Positions 14,715-27,637 are shown, counted from the stretch's first letter. The stretch is 64,000 bases of DNA from Ceratothoa steindachneri (GCA_963969495.1 OZ018322.1:158130848-158194847), one strand, 5' to 3'. Notes: generated from the sequence alone by a model not told the origin. Numbers and translations are program-made.

Positions 14715-15926
14715 GGAATGCAAATCAAGTAACCTCTCTGAAGTCAATATGAAGGCTGTAGAGGCATCCTCTAAAATAGTAGTTACCCCACCTCCTAAGA
14801 TCTTACTTCGAGAGAGAAAGCGAGCCGTTCCTCCCCCCTATCCCATGACTTCTCCAATTTTGGACTTGCCAGGTCCTTGAGAAATTCACACTGAGGCATG
14901 ACGTTGAAATTGTAGGTGACCTCCCCCGCTATCTTAATTTGCACCCCCCCCCCAGTAGGTTTGGAGATTACTCATCTTTTTTGTAAGTTTGCTTCGAACA
15001 AATTTTATGACTCCAGCCGCTGGTCGTTCCGTGTGACCCGCTGATCCCCACCTCTTACACTTTCCCGTAAAGACACGCTTGGTTGTCCTGGCCGATAATG
15101 AGGGTTCGAGAAGGCCCCTCTCTCTCTCTCCATGTTTTGGAGAAATCCGAGTATATATGCACCCTCCAAAAGATTACCCATAGATTCAGATAGACGTCGC
15201 TTCACTGAAAAGAGTTCGAGTCAACGACGCTCTTTCCCGAGAAGTGTTTATTGACGGTCGCAGGCCACGGAGTAGCTGGACATCACACTCGTATCATAGG
15301 GTGAGGGAGCGAAGTCTCTTGAGGCAACGTCAGTCTTGCTCAACCGTCTTCGGATCATGGATTGGAGAGCCGCCCTCCGAAGTTCTTCTGAAGACCTCTT
15401 GAGGAGAAGAGGCCCGATAGCTCGGTGAATCCGAATTTGGAGAAGTCAAATTTCCATTCGAAATTTGACCGGTGACCTCTTGAGGTCAAGAGACCCGCAT
15501 CTCGCTAAATTAGAGTTTGGAGAATGTAGCAACGCCTTCTTTGGCTTCTTGGCTACAACCGTGAGTAATCAAGGTCACCACGACCTCCCTTCAATTTCGC
15601 CCCGCTTTACTATCGAGGTTCAAACGAACTAAATCTCTCACTACCATAAATCTCCCATTATAACCATTTACTAGCCCTGGTTATCCAATTAGTATTTGGA
15701 ACCTAATTCTGTCTTATTCATGAATCTATATATATCCATATTCAGTTTGTGCCTTTTATTTAGTGTCTATTAAAAAATCTATTTTTTGTCGTTGTGTTTG
15801 GAATATTCCTTGGTCACGCAGCTGCAGCTAACTTTTCAAATCACACTCTTAGAACAATAATATTTGCTGCCTTGCTTAGCCTACCTTAGAGCCCGTGTGC
15901 CTATATTCCTGGACACTGGACCATAC
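14715..15926 (+). repeat. Solo LTR of family B
   Basis: This ~1.2-kb segment aligns in reverse-complement to the split 5' LTR of element B (41393-41521 joined to 32548-33672). Shared blocks run in order: CTCCTAAGAT, GAGCCGTT, GAGGCATGACG, a CACGGA-AGCTGGACAT block, GTGAGTAATCAAGGTCACCA, TCTCCCATTATAACC, and a final TTAGAGCC block ending GACCATAC. The match continues across the site where element A is inserted, which proves that A interrupted an LTR. The left boundary is uncertain by about 20 bp, and no target duplication could be confirmed. An internal ~81-bp duplication (units starting near 15393 and 15474) is also present in the B copy. Confidence 0.8.
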
Positions 15927-15939
15927 TACTTCGAAAAAA

Positions 15940-18900
15940 ACAAAAAAAAAAAATATATATATACATATATATAAGTAAATATGTGGAAAACTCACAAAGT
16001 ATGGCGTGAGTAAGAAATAAATGCAACAAAGGCCACAAGGAAAAATAATTCGTGGATATGCCAAGTAATTTCCAACTTTATTTCGAATTCTCGATCAAGG
16101 AATAAGAGGAGTATTGAAAAATTTACCTTGGTTTTTGTATCCTGATCTTTGAGGTTAATCTCTCGTTAAGATTCTCTCCCTTCTTAATTGTCTAGGCAGT
16201 ATTTTAATTCTCTTGTCAACCTTTATCTGATCTTTCCTTTAGACTAAAATGCTATTATTTTTCGACTAAAACACATCGGTCATTTTTCAAAAACTACAAA
16301 CTTTATACATGCTTGCATATATTCTTGCTTTGAGTTTATATTTTAAATAATTTTTAGAGATCCGTCAAAATATACTCTGCATATTCCAAGAATTGTTTTG
16401 CAATATCATCTTCTTTATTTTCCCACTAAGATTTATTTTATCTCTTTGTTCACATTTTATGTCTCTATTCTGTATCAGTTTTTTGCCATATCTAATTTTT
16501 CTTTACAAATCAGTCATCATTATATCTAGAACTTCAGAAATTTCAGACTCAGCTTCCAACATTTCCGTCTATTCATCAAAAACTTCTATCCCTTAACGAG
16601 GAGAGGAATGTTTAGGTTTCATCAACGTTCCCAATTTATTTGTGTTTTTTGTTGGTTCCTCATCTGATGTGGAGAAGTAATCAAGCCGAAAAAAAAGTAA
16701 TTAAAGAAGGAATGCAAAAAATTTAGCAGGAGAGAAGCAGGAAGTTTTATGATGGAATTTGGTTGGAAAATTGAAAGAGAGTTTTAAGAGAATCATTTTG
16801 GCTTTTAGTTTAAGAGGACTGTCTGAATAAACAAATAAAATTAAATAATCCAAAGAAAGATGACAACTCGAAAAAAAAATCTCGATAGATAAATGTTAGA
16901 AAGATTATGATTTTTTTTTTAGGGGGGGAGAATGAGATGTTCGTAAACAAAAGGCAGTGTAATTCTCTGATTACACCTGCAACACATTAGCATTTAAGAA
17001 ACTCGTAGAAGATAAAATCTACAAAGAAGAAGTAAAACTACCAAATGCCTTACTAGAATAGAAATTAACTGATCAAATCGAACAGTCTTAAGAATTTACA
17101 TGTTTGATCTAGCATAACAACAGCTTACGCTTAGATTTTCCACGTCGGCCTTCCAACCCCAAGTGACTAACTTAACACGTTGCCTCTGATTACATGCAAG
17201 TGAATACGAATAAAGTATTCCTGCACCAAATGCAGTAAATATTAGGCTTAATGTTTGACAGTTATGGCCAACATTTCACTGCTGAACAATTGTAAATTAT
17301 TTAAAAATACCGTTGTCCCCAAGTGGCGCAAAAGATCTGTAATGTGGGAGGTGAAGATGAGCGGCTGTATTCTCACTCAGCTATTAGCCCCGTCGCTTGG
17401 GAACCGAAGTGCTCCATACATAGATTAGCAGATATAAATTACACCAGGAAATAATAAAAAATGTGATTCAAATCTCTTTCAACTATATTTACAAAGAAGT
17501 GACTCAGAGAATCGGTGGCTACAACGAGATTGGCCTTTATTTAACAAGACGTCAACTCATTCAGGGAATAATAAGACATAAATCCTTAAAATCGCAATTA
17601 CTATTTACACCTGAGCATTATATGCCATAATCTCTCGCACATCTACTTAGCTGCTTCCGAATAAAAAGCTACAATATACTGAGACCATTACCATTAGAGG
17701 TAAAGAGATAAAATGTGAAGCATATGAAAGTGGGAATACTTAAGTTTTATAACAACCAATAACGAAGTCAAACTTCGATCAACTCCATGCAAGATCAAAC
17801 TGGAATTAACTTTCCCATCAGTGGATGTATTACTCTTGAACCAGGAAATTAAATGTGAACCAACGAATCCCTCTTTTTATATATTCGTAACAAAGTCAGT
17901 ATATCCTATACTAGCCTGATATCTGCAACACTCGAATAAAACAAAAATCTGAAAGACTTTAAACGAACAAATTTGAACGAATAAAACTTTAATAAAGACA
18001 GCAGTGGATTTAAAAGAAGCAAACTTACTGAGAAGAACTCAAATTAGGGAGAGTACCAATCAGTAAAATATTGTGGATGAGACAGGTATGAAAAGAGAGA
18101 ACCGTAAAATAAATTCAAAATTTGAACTCTGCATTCTAATTGGAAAAAATGACGAATCATCATACATTGTATATTTTAACAGGAATAAAATCTTTGGTGA
18201 CGATCATCATTTGAGAATTACTAGAAACATTGATGTTTGCAGAGCTTAAGTTTTAGTTCAAATTTTAGAGAACTTTTCTTACGTTTCTTATTACATACCC
18301 GTCTATGCAGCGATATTTTACGGTTTGGTGAACGACCATTTCGGTAGGAATATGAAGGGCATAGCTCTGCGCTAATAGGACAAAACGGAATTGGAGGGAG
18401 ATTCTTCCCTCTGTAGTGTTGACCCGCTAGATCGTAGATTTGGCTGAAAAAGGGTGATAATGAAGAAAAATGGCAAGACGTGATAAACTACTGCAGAAAT
18501 AGTTCGTAAAGGTATTGAATTAATGTAGTAATATTAAGGGCAGGGAATACTTTTGGAATGTATATAGCTCAATAAAGTTAAAAAAGAGACTATTTTGCAA
18601 GACAAAGATGAAATATAAATCTCGTAAAAGTAAATTTTGAATCTAGATGAAAGACAATTCTCAGTACTTAACTTTCTCTAAACGACGTCACTTTACAAAT
18701 TTATGCCAAATTGCTACTTTTTTCTCAGTTAACCATAATCCTCACTTAACCCTCACTCAACGCTTACATTCAGATTGTCAGATTCGCACTAATAACTAAC
18801 TTGAGCAACAATTATAATGGACGTAGAAAGAGGGACCCGTGGTTGGAACTCTAAGTTAATAAGTAGCTCAAAATAATGGAAATGTTCCGTTTTAAATCTG

Positions 18901-18950
18901 TAGTTAAGAAGGGAAAACTAAGATCAGCATCTTACCTCTTAATTTTATTT
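15940..18950. other. AT-rich intergenic DNA, no gene seen
   Basis: About 3 kb without recognised coding domains. A CTGATGTGGAGAAGTAATC motif near 16660 faintly resembles a Penelope-like 3' tail but has no supporting coding sequence. Confidence 0.5.
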
Positions 18951-18954
18951 CTCA

Positions 18955-19148
18955 TTCAATCCTCCTTTCATTCTCACCCTTTTCCTCTCCTCTCTTCTTT
19001 GAAGGGCGCAAGAGAAAGGAGGTATTAGAAGATCGGAGGAGAGGGGAAAAGGAGGGAGGTAGAGGGAGATTGGGGATTGGAAGAGACGGAGGAAAAGAGG
19101 AAGGGGTGGAGAGAGAGAGAGAGAGAGTATGTGTGTGTGTGTCTGTGT
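18955..19148. repeat. Purine-rich tract with (GA)n(GT)n
   Basis: A G+A-biased plus strand from about 19010 passes into (GA)n at about 19110 and then a GT-rich run to about 19143. It is low-complexity DNA; the Ser/Leu/Pro-rich reverse frame is an artefact. Confidence 0.85.
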
Positions 19149-19481
19149 ATGATAAGGAAAAGTAGTACCTCAAGTTGTCAGTATGGTGCTCAAATCAAAG
19201 TTTTCAACATTTTATAATTTAAATAACAGTCAGAGATTCTTTGACAACTCTGGGCATTAAAAAAAGGATTTGTATTTGATATATTTTGGTAATGCTGTGG
19301 CAATATCTGTCGGTTCGTTTCCCGACTGATTACTTTTTCATATTGAAATTGTAGAAAGATTTTCACGCTGTTGTTCATAACTTGTTCTATTCTCACATTT
19401 TATACCATATTCAAATAAGTTTCGTCTAATAGAAATATATAATTTTTCCTAAACTGATTCCAATAGGTCTCTTCTTCACAG
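19149..19481. other. Intergenic DNA, nothing recognised
   Basis: No coding, RNA or mobile-element signature was recognised here, between a low-complexity tract and a (TA)n tract. Confidence 0.45.
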
Positions 19482-19597
<116 letters not shown>

Positions 19598-19607
19598 TAG
19601 GAGAAAT

Positions 19608-19871
19608 ATGAAGACCCATATGATCACTTTAAACCTTCTTTTGTTGGAGCTGATTTCATATATAACTAACATTCTTGTCTCTAAACCTGAACACTCTTCA
19701 ATAAGAGAACACTTTCAAAATCTTACCCACTCGTTCGACCCTGATTCTTTTACTTTATTATCTTCCGCTTCCTCTTCTCTGGATTTGAAAATTCTAGAAT
19801 CACTTTTCATCAAACAAGTAAACCCAGAACTTAATGATTATTCCTCCTCTCTCAAATTGTTCACTATATAG
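19608..19871 (+). pseudogene. C-terminal GIY-YIG remnant of a Penelope-like element
   Basis: The peptide has the closing part of the GIY-YIG domain of Penelope-like and related retroelements: [20 protein letters not shown], then [19 protein letters not shown] and SSSLKLF before the stop. The pattern L-D-L-x-I-x-E-S-L-x-I...P-x-L-N is the family's C-terminal signature. The YIG core and the reverse transcriptase are absent. The first residues (MKTHMITLN) are read from the terminal repeat and are not part of the domain. Confidence 0.55.
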
Positions 19872-19987
19872 TCAAATAAAGAAACATACAACCAACTAAA
19901 TTTCCCCACCCCCCTACAGATCTTTAATCCTAGCTAGTTCCGATCATAATAATCAGTCGATTTTATCAGCTCCAACAAAAGAAGGTT
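19632..19987. repeat. Perfect 23-bp inverted repeat inside PLE2
   Basis: The arm at 19632-19654 and the arm at 19965-19987 are exact reverse complements over 23 bp, with a 310-bp spacer that holds most of the GIY-YIG remnant. Confidence 0.9.
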
Positions 19988-20766
19988 AGTTTCTGTTTAA
20001 AATATTTGTCCCTTTGGTATCTAAATGATCTTATATATAAGAGTTTTCCCTTAGTTTCATATTTTTCATTTTTATTATTTTGCTTCAACATTGCTTTATT
20101 AAGTTTTAAACTTTCGTTTCCTAGTTTTCTCGCATTTATTGATCGTTTGAATTACCTTTACCCCCGTATTCAACTGTTTTTCATCTATATTTATCACTAT
20201 CATATATTTGTATTTTAACTCATATTGAACTGTTTGCTTTGCTTTTTGTTTTCCTTTCGAATTCCTGGCTATTTGATTTTACTTACCTATCATTTTTCAT
20301 TGTTCGCCCTGCCCTTACAATTTTTTCGGGTATTACTTTAAAAACAAAATTCGTTTATTCCTATTGAGTTTGATTTATGTTTATTATTCATATTTGTTGT
20401 TTAATTTAGTTGCAAATATAATATTTTCCTTTCTTGGTTAAACTCGTATTTATCTATCGCTTTATCCTTTGCAATCAACTGTTTTTAATATATTTTTACA
20501 ATATCATATATCTGTAAATTAACTTATATTTAACTAATTGCTTATCATTCTGGTTTCATTTATGTCACCTCTTTTGCTGAGTTTTATTTATTTTTCATAT
20601 GGATAACTAATATTGAACTCTGTGTGCTATTTTTGAAATTTTATCAATCCGCTGAAGATGGTCATTGCTAAAGACAGAAACGCCCGGCAAATAAATGTTT
20701 ATAATGATCACATGGGTCTTCAGATTTCTCCTGAGAATTCGGTTTCCAAGGAACAACTTCCTCATC

Positions 20767-20768
<2 letters not shown>

Positions 20769-20824
<56 letters not shown>
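20769..20824. repeat. (TA)n microsatellite, right flank of PLE2
   Basis: An uninterrupted TA tract of 56 bp at the 3' end of PLE2. Confidence 0.97.
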
Positions 20825-20825
<1 letters not shown>

Positions 20826-22397
20826 CAAAAATTTGTTATCTTACTTTTTAATTAGCTTTGTTTTCGCATAGAACCGCTAAATATTTCCCAAAATTAGCAC
20901 ACACTTTGATTTGTAACTATTCTGAGCAATTATTTTACGGTATCTTGTGTAGCTGTAGGAAGCTAAGCTTAAATAGAGAAAATGAAACTAATTCTTCGAC
21001 ATCGGAAGGTTCTACTGAAAGATAAAATGTAAAACAAGAAAATAATAAGTATTCCAAAATTTTAGATCTTTACGGGGAGGCCTAGAAACATTTTTTTTCC
21101 TGTTGCTAGAACCCTCTTTCCTGTTCTAAGTTGAAACGATCATGAAGAACTTGTAAATAAATTAGAAACTTATACATTCCGTCGATTAACGCATATAAAT
21201 TAAAAAAAAAATAATCTTTTAAGTTTAAATATTTACTGCAATAAATTCACATCTCTGCACTCGGTAGATGAAGAATTCAAAATGGAGGGAATATTATTTG
21301 GCAGGCGAACCGTTGTTGTCGATATTATATTTGTGACAGTTTTTGCACTAACCGAGGCGACGTCGTTTCTATTAATTTTATATGTTGTTATTTCCGTTTT
21401 TAATTTGCTCTTTTAATTGTTCTTTCTACATCCTGTGGTCATTTACGGTTTTCTTTGTTTCTTATTTTATTCTCAGTTCGGTGCATTTTCTCATTTTTGC
21501 TTATTGTCAAGTACGGATGAAATTGCCGTATGGTATTGTCACTGTAGTATATTTTGGTCTTTCATTTTTTGTCAGTCTCCATGTTATTATATCTTATTTA
21601 TGACTCGCTTCTTATTCATATAGAACAGCTTCCTCGCCACTTTATATTTCCTCATGCAGTTTGGCACTCATGCGTGATTTGTCCCTACTCTGTGGTTTGC
21701 CAAAGGTTCTTTAAATACTTCCTTGTTATCTTTTATTTACTTTCATTTTCCTTTTATTTTTTAATACCTAATTGCTGAAGGCTATTCTATTTTCTTAAAG
21801 TAAATGTTCTTACCCTCATATCTGAATTATTGCGGTATTTATAAAAGAGCATTTCTTTTCCACTCTGCAAATTGAATTTCTTCGTATTTGAAGCGGAGAA
21901 AACGCTAGAGTCTAAGTACGTAAATCAAGGCTCTCACATTCATATTGAATTATATTTTTCGTTTATTGAAGGTTTCCTAATGTGTAAAATACTAAGTACT
22001 TTGGAATACGCTCTGCGGTATGCTTTCTGTACCGGGTTAATATGATCATTCCGAACACATTACACTCTGTGATGTAGGGACATTTTTAGCGGCCGCCTTC
22101 GCTTCTGAAAGTTTAAACATCTCAAATTGACATCATTAGCCTGATCTTCCACTTAGCCTCGTATTCATTAATTATTGTTATTTTTGCCTGCCTTCGCAAA
22201 AGCTCAACATACTTAACCCATGTAGATCCCATTTCCATTAGCTTTCTCAATTTTCTCAGTGAATAAACTGTTTGCCATTTCTCTGTTTCTGATCTTCCTT
22301 TAATCGCATTGCTTTTGGTGGTTATAGAAGGACATCTGTTTGCAGATATGCCGCAAGGTTTCTGCTAATAATTTTCTTGAAGGTTAAAGTAAAAGCC
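20825..22397. other. T-rich intergenic DNA
   Basis: No coding domain recognised. Overlapping plus-strand frames at 21.38-21.78 kb are hydrophobic only because the strand is T-rich. Confidence 0.5.
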
Positions 22398-22490
22398 AGG
22401 GGCGGGCAACCTCCAACCCGCGAAAGCCTAGCGTCTGGCCCGCTACCTTGCCCGGCATTAATATTGCAATCCGGCCCACGAAAACCCAGC
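22398..22490 (+). mobile_element. hAT-like transposon terminus
   Basis: The sequence opens CAGGGGCGGGCAACCTCCAA, then has repeated GGCCCGC/CGGCCCACGAAA motifs. Many hAT elements start with CAGGGG(T/C)GGGCAACC and carry short GGCCCGC subterminal repeats. The opposite terminus was not found with certainty, though a GGTGGCTGCGGCACGC stretch at about 23038 is a weak candidate. I infer a non-autonomous or broken copy. Confidence 0.45.
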
Positions 22491-23050
22491 AAAAACCCCC
22501 AAAAAATAAATTCCGCTAAACCGAATCTGTCTCAGTAGACTCGTAAAGGGACAGTCGAATGAGTCTTACATCTGGCAGTGGAAATGAGTAAAAAATGAGA
22601 CAAAAATACATTTTCCTCCCAGATATGAAAGATTTCATATATACCAAAGTTGTATAAGAGGCAATTTTAAACAAAAAAAGCATATGAGTTTTTCCGCTGA
22701 GATATGAGTGCGAGCATATCATTCTGTGCGGGTACACCGGTAGATACTGTTTGGCAACTCTGTACCCGACTCTTCGATCCTAACAGACGCCAGCGGCCAG
22801 TGTCCGTTGGACTTTTGCAATGAGAAAAGGTACCTTTTGTGGTCAGTACAGTTTGTAAAATAAACTGACACTAGTAAGTGAAAATTATTAGAATATGTTT
22901 CAATCCGTTATTATGTTATCATGTGATTATGCTCAAATGACAATGACAACTTTTAAATGTAAATTTGGATCAGTTTAAAAGCTAAAGGATTAGCTGAAAG
23001 TTCAGCTGTAAAGATAAAGTGAAATTTATCCTGAAAAGGTGGCTGCGGCA
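22491..23050. other. Intergenic DNA or interior of the hAT-like copy
   Basis: No coding domain was recognised. It lies between the hAT-like terminus and the 3' end of LINE1. Confidence 0.4.
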
Positions 23051-23076
23051 CGCACGCCATGTTTCGATTTGGAAGC

Positions 23077-24970
23077 CTACATGTATATCTGGCAGTGTTG
23101 TATATGTGAGGCCTCATTCTCTAAGAACAGGCTCTTAAGAGAGTAAGGGTCCATGGACGATATATTTAGGCTACACATGCTGGTACAAGTTTTGGGAATT
23201 GCAGCACGCCAATTAAAGGTGAGCGACGTGGGAATGGCAAGGACTCTCAGAGCCCCAAGGTTAGAGAGATGATATCGTATCCGTAGGTTCAAGGGGCAGG
23301 ATAAAGACGGCAGCTTATCGAAATCAGCATTTGACTCGGCACCATACAGGCATCTGTAAACCTCTGATACAGGGGCCTGCTGCACACGACAGGTGATATC
23401 TCATAGAGATCGCAAGTCGATGATAGGGCAAAAGGAGCATCCTACTCTCACAGTAAAGACTGGTAAAGGGAGAAGTACTGAAGGCTCCACTGCAAAGACG
23501 ATCTCCTAGGTTTCAAATTGGATGCATCATTCTAATAGCTGATGGCGAAGCGGAAGAGTATATTTGGCACCCATTAGTCCAATTGGATTGAAAAAGGGCC
23601 TTATATAGTGGCCAGTGTTAGACGATCACTGCCCCACGACGTTTGGCAGAGGAATTTCAAAATGTCTAGAGACCGCAGGCAACACATTCGAAGAAGGCGT
23701 TGGTGTGGGACCCGGATAGCTTGGGATCAAGAGTTACGACCAGAAAGGGAGAAACTCAGAGATGATATATATCTCTACAACTTGTAGGGAGATAGATGGC
23801 AAAAGACGGGACCCTCTACCATGGTGAAAATACATTTCGTAGGTTTTTCTCGTGGAAAGCGAAATCCCATAGGTTATGTACTTTGCAAAACTGCATCGAC
23901 TGCTTTTCACAAGCGACACGCTGCAATTGAAATGCGAGGCGAGGAACCGTATGGTGCGTTATCTTCGAGAAATATGGTCGTCGATACACGCTCTGGAAGA
24001 GAGTAAATGATATCATTATTAGCATTTACAAAACCTTAATCACTTAAACACTGCCCTGAATAACTCCTTCCTCTTAGGGTGGCATCACAGAGTAAGAGTC
24101 TCCAACACGCACAATAAAGGATCGAGATTCTAAGAAACTTTGAGTAAAATACGGTAAAAGACATCTCTTACCCTAAAGGTATAGCTGTTTTAAGACGTTG
24201 TATCTCTATGTTGTGTTGTAGGCTTTCCCAATGTCGAAAAATATGGTCAAGGCTCGGTGCTTTAACGAGAAAGATTTTCGAACGGATCCTTGGAAACGTG
24301 AAACCCTTCCCTGCCCGGTTTGACAAAGGGAAGGAAAATCTCAACGCGCCATATTGATGGGTAAAAAGCCTTCACCCATATAAGGTTGTAGAATTTAAGT
24401 GAGAAGAAGACACAGCGTGGATGGAGGTGCTGAATCATATCAAAATGGATACTGTCAAGGCCAGGAGAAATAGATCTACAAAGAATGTAGCACGCAACAC
24501 GTGGATGGAGAATTTGTCATTATATGGAAGGTTAGATTTTGTTGTAAAATTGGGAGGATGAGACTTTTCATTTGATTTATAGGCTAGAAAAGACCTTTTG
24601 TAACGAGTGACAGTTTTGATGCCACGGAAATGGTTGGCTAATGCATTGCTGATCATCAGGCTGTCATTTATTAAGTTTCCTTGTAAAGTGAGTGTGGGGG
24701 GATTCCCCCTGGCATAACAATCCAGATCTTGTTAATTCTCTTCCAGTTATTTGCGGTAGTAATCATAGAGAAAATCGATGAAAGGTAAGTGCGCCATGAA
24801 GTTTGGCGAGCCTGACGAAGGATTTTTTAAGCGAAGCGCCCAAGCCGAGCTCAGTTGCGGTCAAGCTTCTTGCACAAGTTTGGGTTTCAACGGGATTGGG
24901 CACTACCTAACTTGCAGTTTTTAAAGGTTCTTACACACTCCAAGGTCCACCAGAGCAAAATTGAGTGACC
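23077..24970 (-). pseudogene. LINE1 ORF2 reverse transcriptase and C-terminal part
   Basis: Minus-strand translations in several frames give, in order: ISNALANHF and YNDKFSI (pre-RT region), a segment near WRVEIFLPFVKPGREG (RT block with the PxxKPG motif), FFDIGKAYNTT followed by RYNVLKQLYL (RT motif A region), FLESRSFIVRVGDSYSV, and YGISLSTRKTYEMYFHHGRG. Next comes the post-RT region with SEVYRCLYGAESNADFDKL and NLRIRYHLSNLGALRVL. These are characteristic of Jockey/I/R1-type reverse transcriptases. The YxDD box is not clearly preserved. The RT would copy element RNA at a nicked target. Many stops exclude function. Confidence 0.7.
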
Positions 24971-24974
24971 CATT

Positions 24975-26790
24975 ACGTGTCATTTCCGTGGAATGATCTG
25001 TGTGGCCGCGTTATAGATAACACTGGTCTGCGTTGTTTTCAAGGTCAAATATATAATAGCTGATTTTAGTAAAGTTTTTAGCACTGAATCTGAAAATCAT
25101 GCTCATTTTATCAAATCAGTTTAGGTTTTTGAAATATGAGCACATACTAAAAACTTTTATATTTCCAAATATTTGTTATGAATGAAACACAATAGCAAAT
25201 ATTAGAACGATTTACTCACGGAAGGTTTGCAGAATATTTTTAAGAGATGGCATGAATAGTAAAATTCACAAAATAAACTACTCATGGATGAATGGTCTCT
25301 TCAGTGACCTCCAATTGGGCCGAGCAGACACCACATCACGCTTACGGCACCAAGAATAGTCAGCCAGAAAGTTCACATCCCATTGGCCATGATAGCGTTC
25401 TTCCATGACACGGATGTCTTGGTGAAAAAACTGACCCTGTTCTTCACTGAAGTCTCCGCAATTTTCTGGAAAATAGTCCAGATGGGACCAAAGAAAGTGC
25501 ATTTTCTCTGACATACGCGCACCAAGTTTGCGGAAATTTTCCATTAAGTCATCAACCATCTTCTGCTACTGGAGACTTCTGTGGTTACCAAGGAAGTTTG
25601 CAATGACTAACTTAAGGGAAATCCAGGCAGAGAGTTTAGTAGGATTTAATGAAACATTAAAACTAGAGTCCTTTATGAATTCTCTTATCTGGGGACCATC
25701 AAATATACCTGCCTTAAGCTTCTCCATGCTGATTTGTTTGAACTTATGGTGGAGGGAGGCAAATCGTCCACCTTCCCTCTCCAGTGCTTCTATAAAGTGC
25801 TTCATTAGGCCGAGTTTGATGTGTAGGAGTGGAAGTAACACATTTCTTGGTTAAACCAGAGGGTGGGACACAACATTGTGTGAACCGGGTTCTAATCCTT
25901 GTCTTAAAAGCCTCTCTTCTCTGACGTAATGCTGGTCGTCAGCCCGACTATCCTACGAGCACAAAAAGTAGTGATACTTTGTGTACATACCTTGAAGCCC
26001 TATGCTGAGTCCAACACCTTTAAGATCTCCACAAATCAACCTTTTATGTTCCTGTAAATTAAGAGCAGAAAACAGACGTTCTATGCTGTTGTGGGATTCT
26101 TTCATTTCATCCGAGTGTCCAACAGAGATTGATGAAACCTTATTTCCGTTATTCAAAAGAACTGCCTTGAGACTTCTGTTAGACGAGTCAATAAAAAGTC
26201 TCCATTCCATGGCAAAATACTTCCTACCAAAAAATTTAATCAGTTCAGCCATATTGTTCCATAGATCAAAGAAGACGCTTCATCGAACATAAATGATTTT
26301 CTGAATTCGCTCTAGCGTTCCCGATACCAATAGAACGTTGTTCCTGGGGCAAGTAAATGTTTCTCTCGAAGACGAGAACCCAATAGCTAAGCAGACTCCT
26401 TAGATAGGTTCAGGCGTCGTGTTAAGTCGTTGAGTTCGGCTTGGGTCAATGACACCGATCAGTCACCCTCTTCTGGCTCGTCTGGAAGAACCACGTGTCC
26501 ACACATGAAACAAAATTTGTTAGGATAGTTCTTACACTTCCGATCCACCGTACTGCACAACTGGACACGAGAAAAGAGGAAGAATAACTAGTTATTTAAG
26601 GTAACCTATGACCAGCTGTGGCAAAAACAAAGCCAATATACGCTTGGATGATAGCGCCATTTGGGAAAAATATGCTGTAATAAAAATCGAGTGTATCTTA
26701 GAAACCAGACCTGACCAAAGTAAATGAATGATATTTTTGAATTCAGCACGTAAAAAGGATCCTAAATCAGTTGGAAACCCCTTGACTTTT
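24975..26790 (-). mobile_element. Insertion in LINE1 carrying an arthropod repetitive protein gene
   Basis: LINE1 similarity stops after its endonuclease at about 26.79 kb and resumes in the pre-RT region at about 24.97 kb on the same strand. The intervening ~1.8 kb therefore looks like an insertion. It contains one pseudogene (25.28-26.56 kb) plus AT-rich flanks. I could not define terminal repeats or a target duplication, so the type of mobile unit is unknown. Confidence 0.5.
25278..26560 (-). pseudogene. Repetitive arthropod protein family, function unknown
   Basis: Minus-strand frames read in order: a Cys-rich start KCKNYPNKFCFMCGHVVLP, LTQAELNDLTRRLNLSKESA, a stretch with YFAMEWRLFIDSSNRSLKAV, LICGDLKGVGLSIGLQGMYT, LLPLLHIKLGLMKHFIEALE, KLKAGIFDGPQIREFIKD, VIANFLGNHRSL, MSEKMHFLWSHLDYFPENCG, GQFFHQDIRVMEERYHGQWD and a basic end. 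I recognise this as a family that occurs in many copies in arthropod genomes, normally unnamed. I know of no established function, and link to a transposable element is inference. The acidic and His residues scattered through the core would suit an RNase H-like nuclease, but that is untested. Frameshifts at about 25.56 and 25.85-25.95 kb and an apparent deletion after the Cys motif break it. Confidence 0.6.
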
Positions 26791-27637
26791 GAAAAAAGGT
26801 TTTGAAACGCAGGCCAGTGTAATCGATGTGAAGTACGCTACTGCCGCGTCCATGCCATTGAACGTCCCCAAGTAGGCACTTATGAAAGACTCCTCTTGAA
26901 ACTATTTCCAATCAGTAAGTCTCAGTTCCACTTGAAAGACATGGTTATCTGATTGCCTAGATGAATGGCTGACAAGACAATAAAGAAGTGGTCAATCACA
27001 TGGAGGTCATCTAAGGACAACCATCTAAATTCGCTGAGACAATCCGGTGAACAGAGACAGGTCAACTCAATTTAAAGTATCTCTGTAATCAAAACGACTG
27101 AAGCCTGATAATAAAAAGACACACTAAAACACTACCTTTGGCATTCTGAGTGATGTCGCCATATTAAGGATGACAGGCATTAAAATCCCAGAGTTGTAAA
27201 AAATGTGAAGGCAACCTGTCTACAAGTTCTCCACAATGGTAAAGAAGGAGGGTGATGAATCGAGCAAAGAGTAAAAAGCATTTTAATAACAACTTTCACA
27301 GCGACAGCTTGAAGTGTAGTGTGAAGGGGGAGGGAAGATACATAGTGGGATGCGAAACTATACCTGATATCCCACCATGAAACAAGTCCCCTACAGGAGC
27401 AAGCGCTTTGAAATTACTTAAACCGGGTACCGTCGGAAAAGTTTGGGTACCTAGTTTGTTCTCCTGAAGAAAAATAACAGCGAGGTAAGGAGCCGTCAAA
27501 ATATCTTTGAGTTTTTCCCACTTGAGAAGAACGCATTGACAATTCCATTGTAAAATGAAGGATATTATGCGGGACAGTTCAATACCACAGTAGATATCTT
27601 TTTTTCCTTCCTGGCTGAGGGTAAGTTTGAAGTGCAT
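26790..27637 (-). pseudogene. LINE1 ORF2 endonuclease (APE type)
   Basis: The frame shows ILQWNCQCVLLKWEKLKDIL, then LQENKLGTQTFPTVPGLSNF and GGISGIVSHPT. These correspond to the N-x-N/WNCRG strand, the LQE-T/N-K-L catalytic strand with its Glu, and the GG-hairpin of APE-like endonucleases. Further on, SLPLWRTCRQ and a WNLRLTDWK segment mark the end of the domain. The family nicks target DNA. Stops after about residue 113 and frame changes show decay. It sits between ORF1 and the insertion that separates it from the RT. Confidence 0.7.

Larger units (their letters stand above)
19603..20745. repeat. Terminal inverted repeats of PLE2, ~36 bp
   Basis: The left copy (about 19603-19634, AGGAGAAATATGAAGACCCA then TATGATCACTTTAAAC) matches the reverse complement of the right copy (about 20700-20735, AGGAGAAATCTGAAGACCCA then TGTGATCATTATAAAC) with a few mismatches. 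They are separated by about 1.07 kb and lie close to the (TA)n tracts on both sides. Confidence 0.7.

Noticed and set aside
16620..16720. Possible Penelope-like 3' tail (CTGATGTGGAGAAGTAATC...)
   Set aside because: No adjacent GIY-YIG or RT coding sequence and no terminal repeat.
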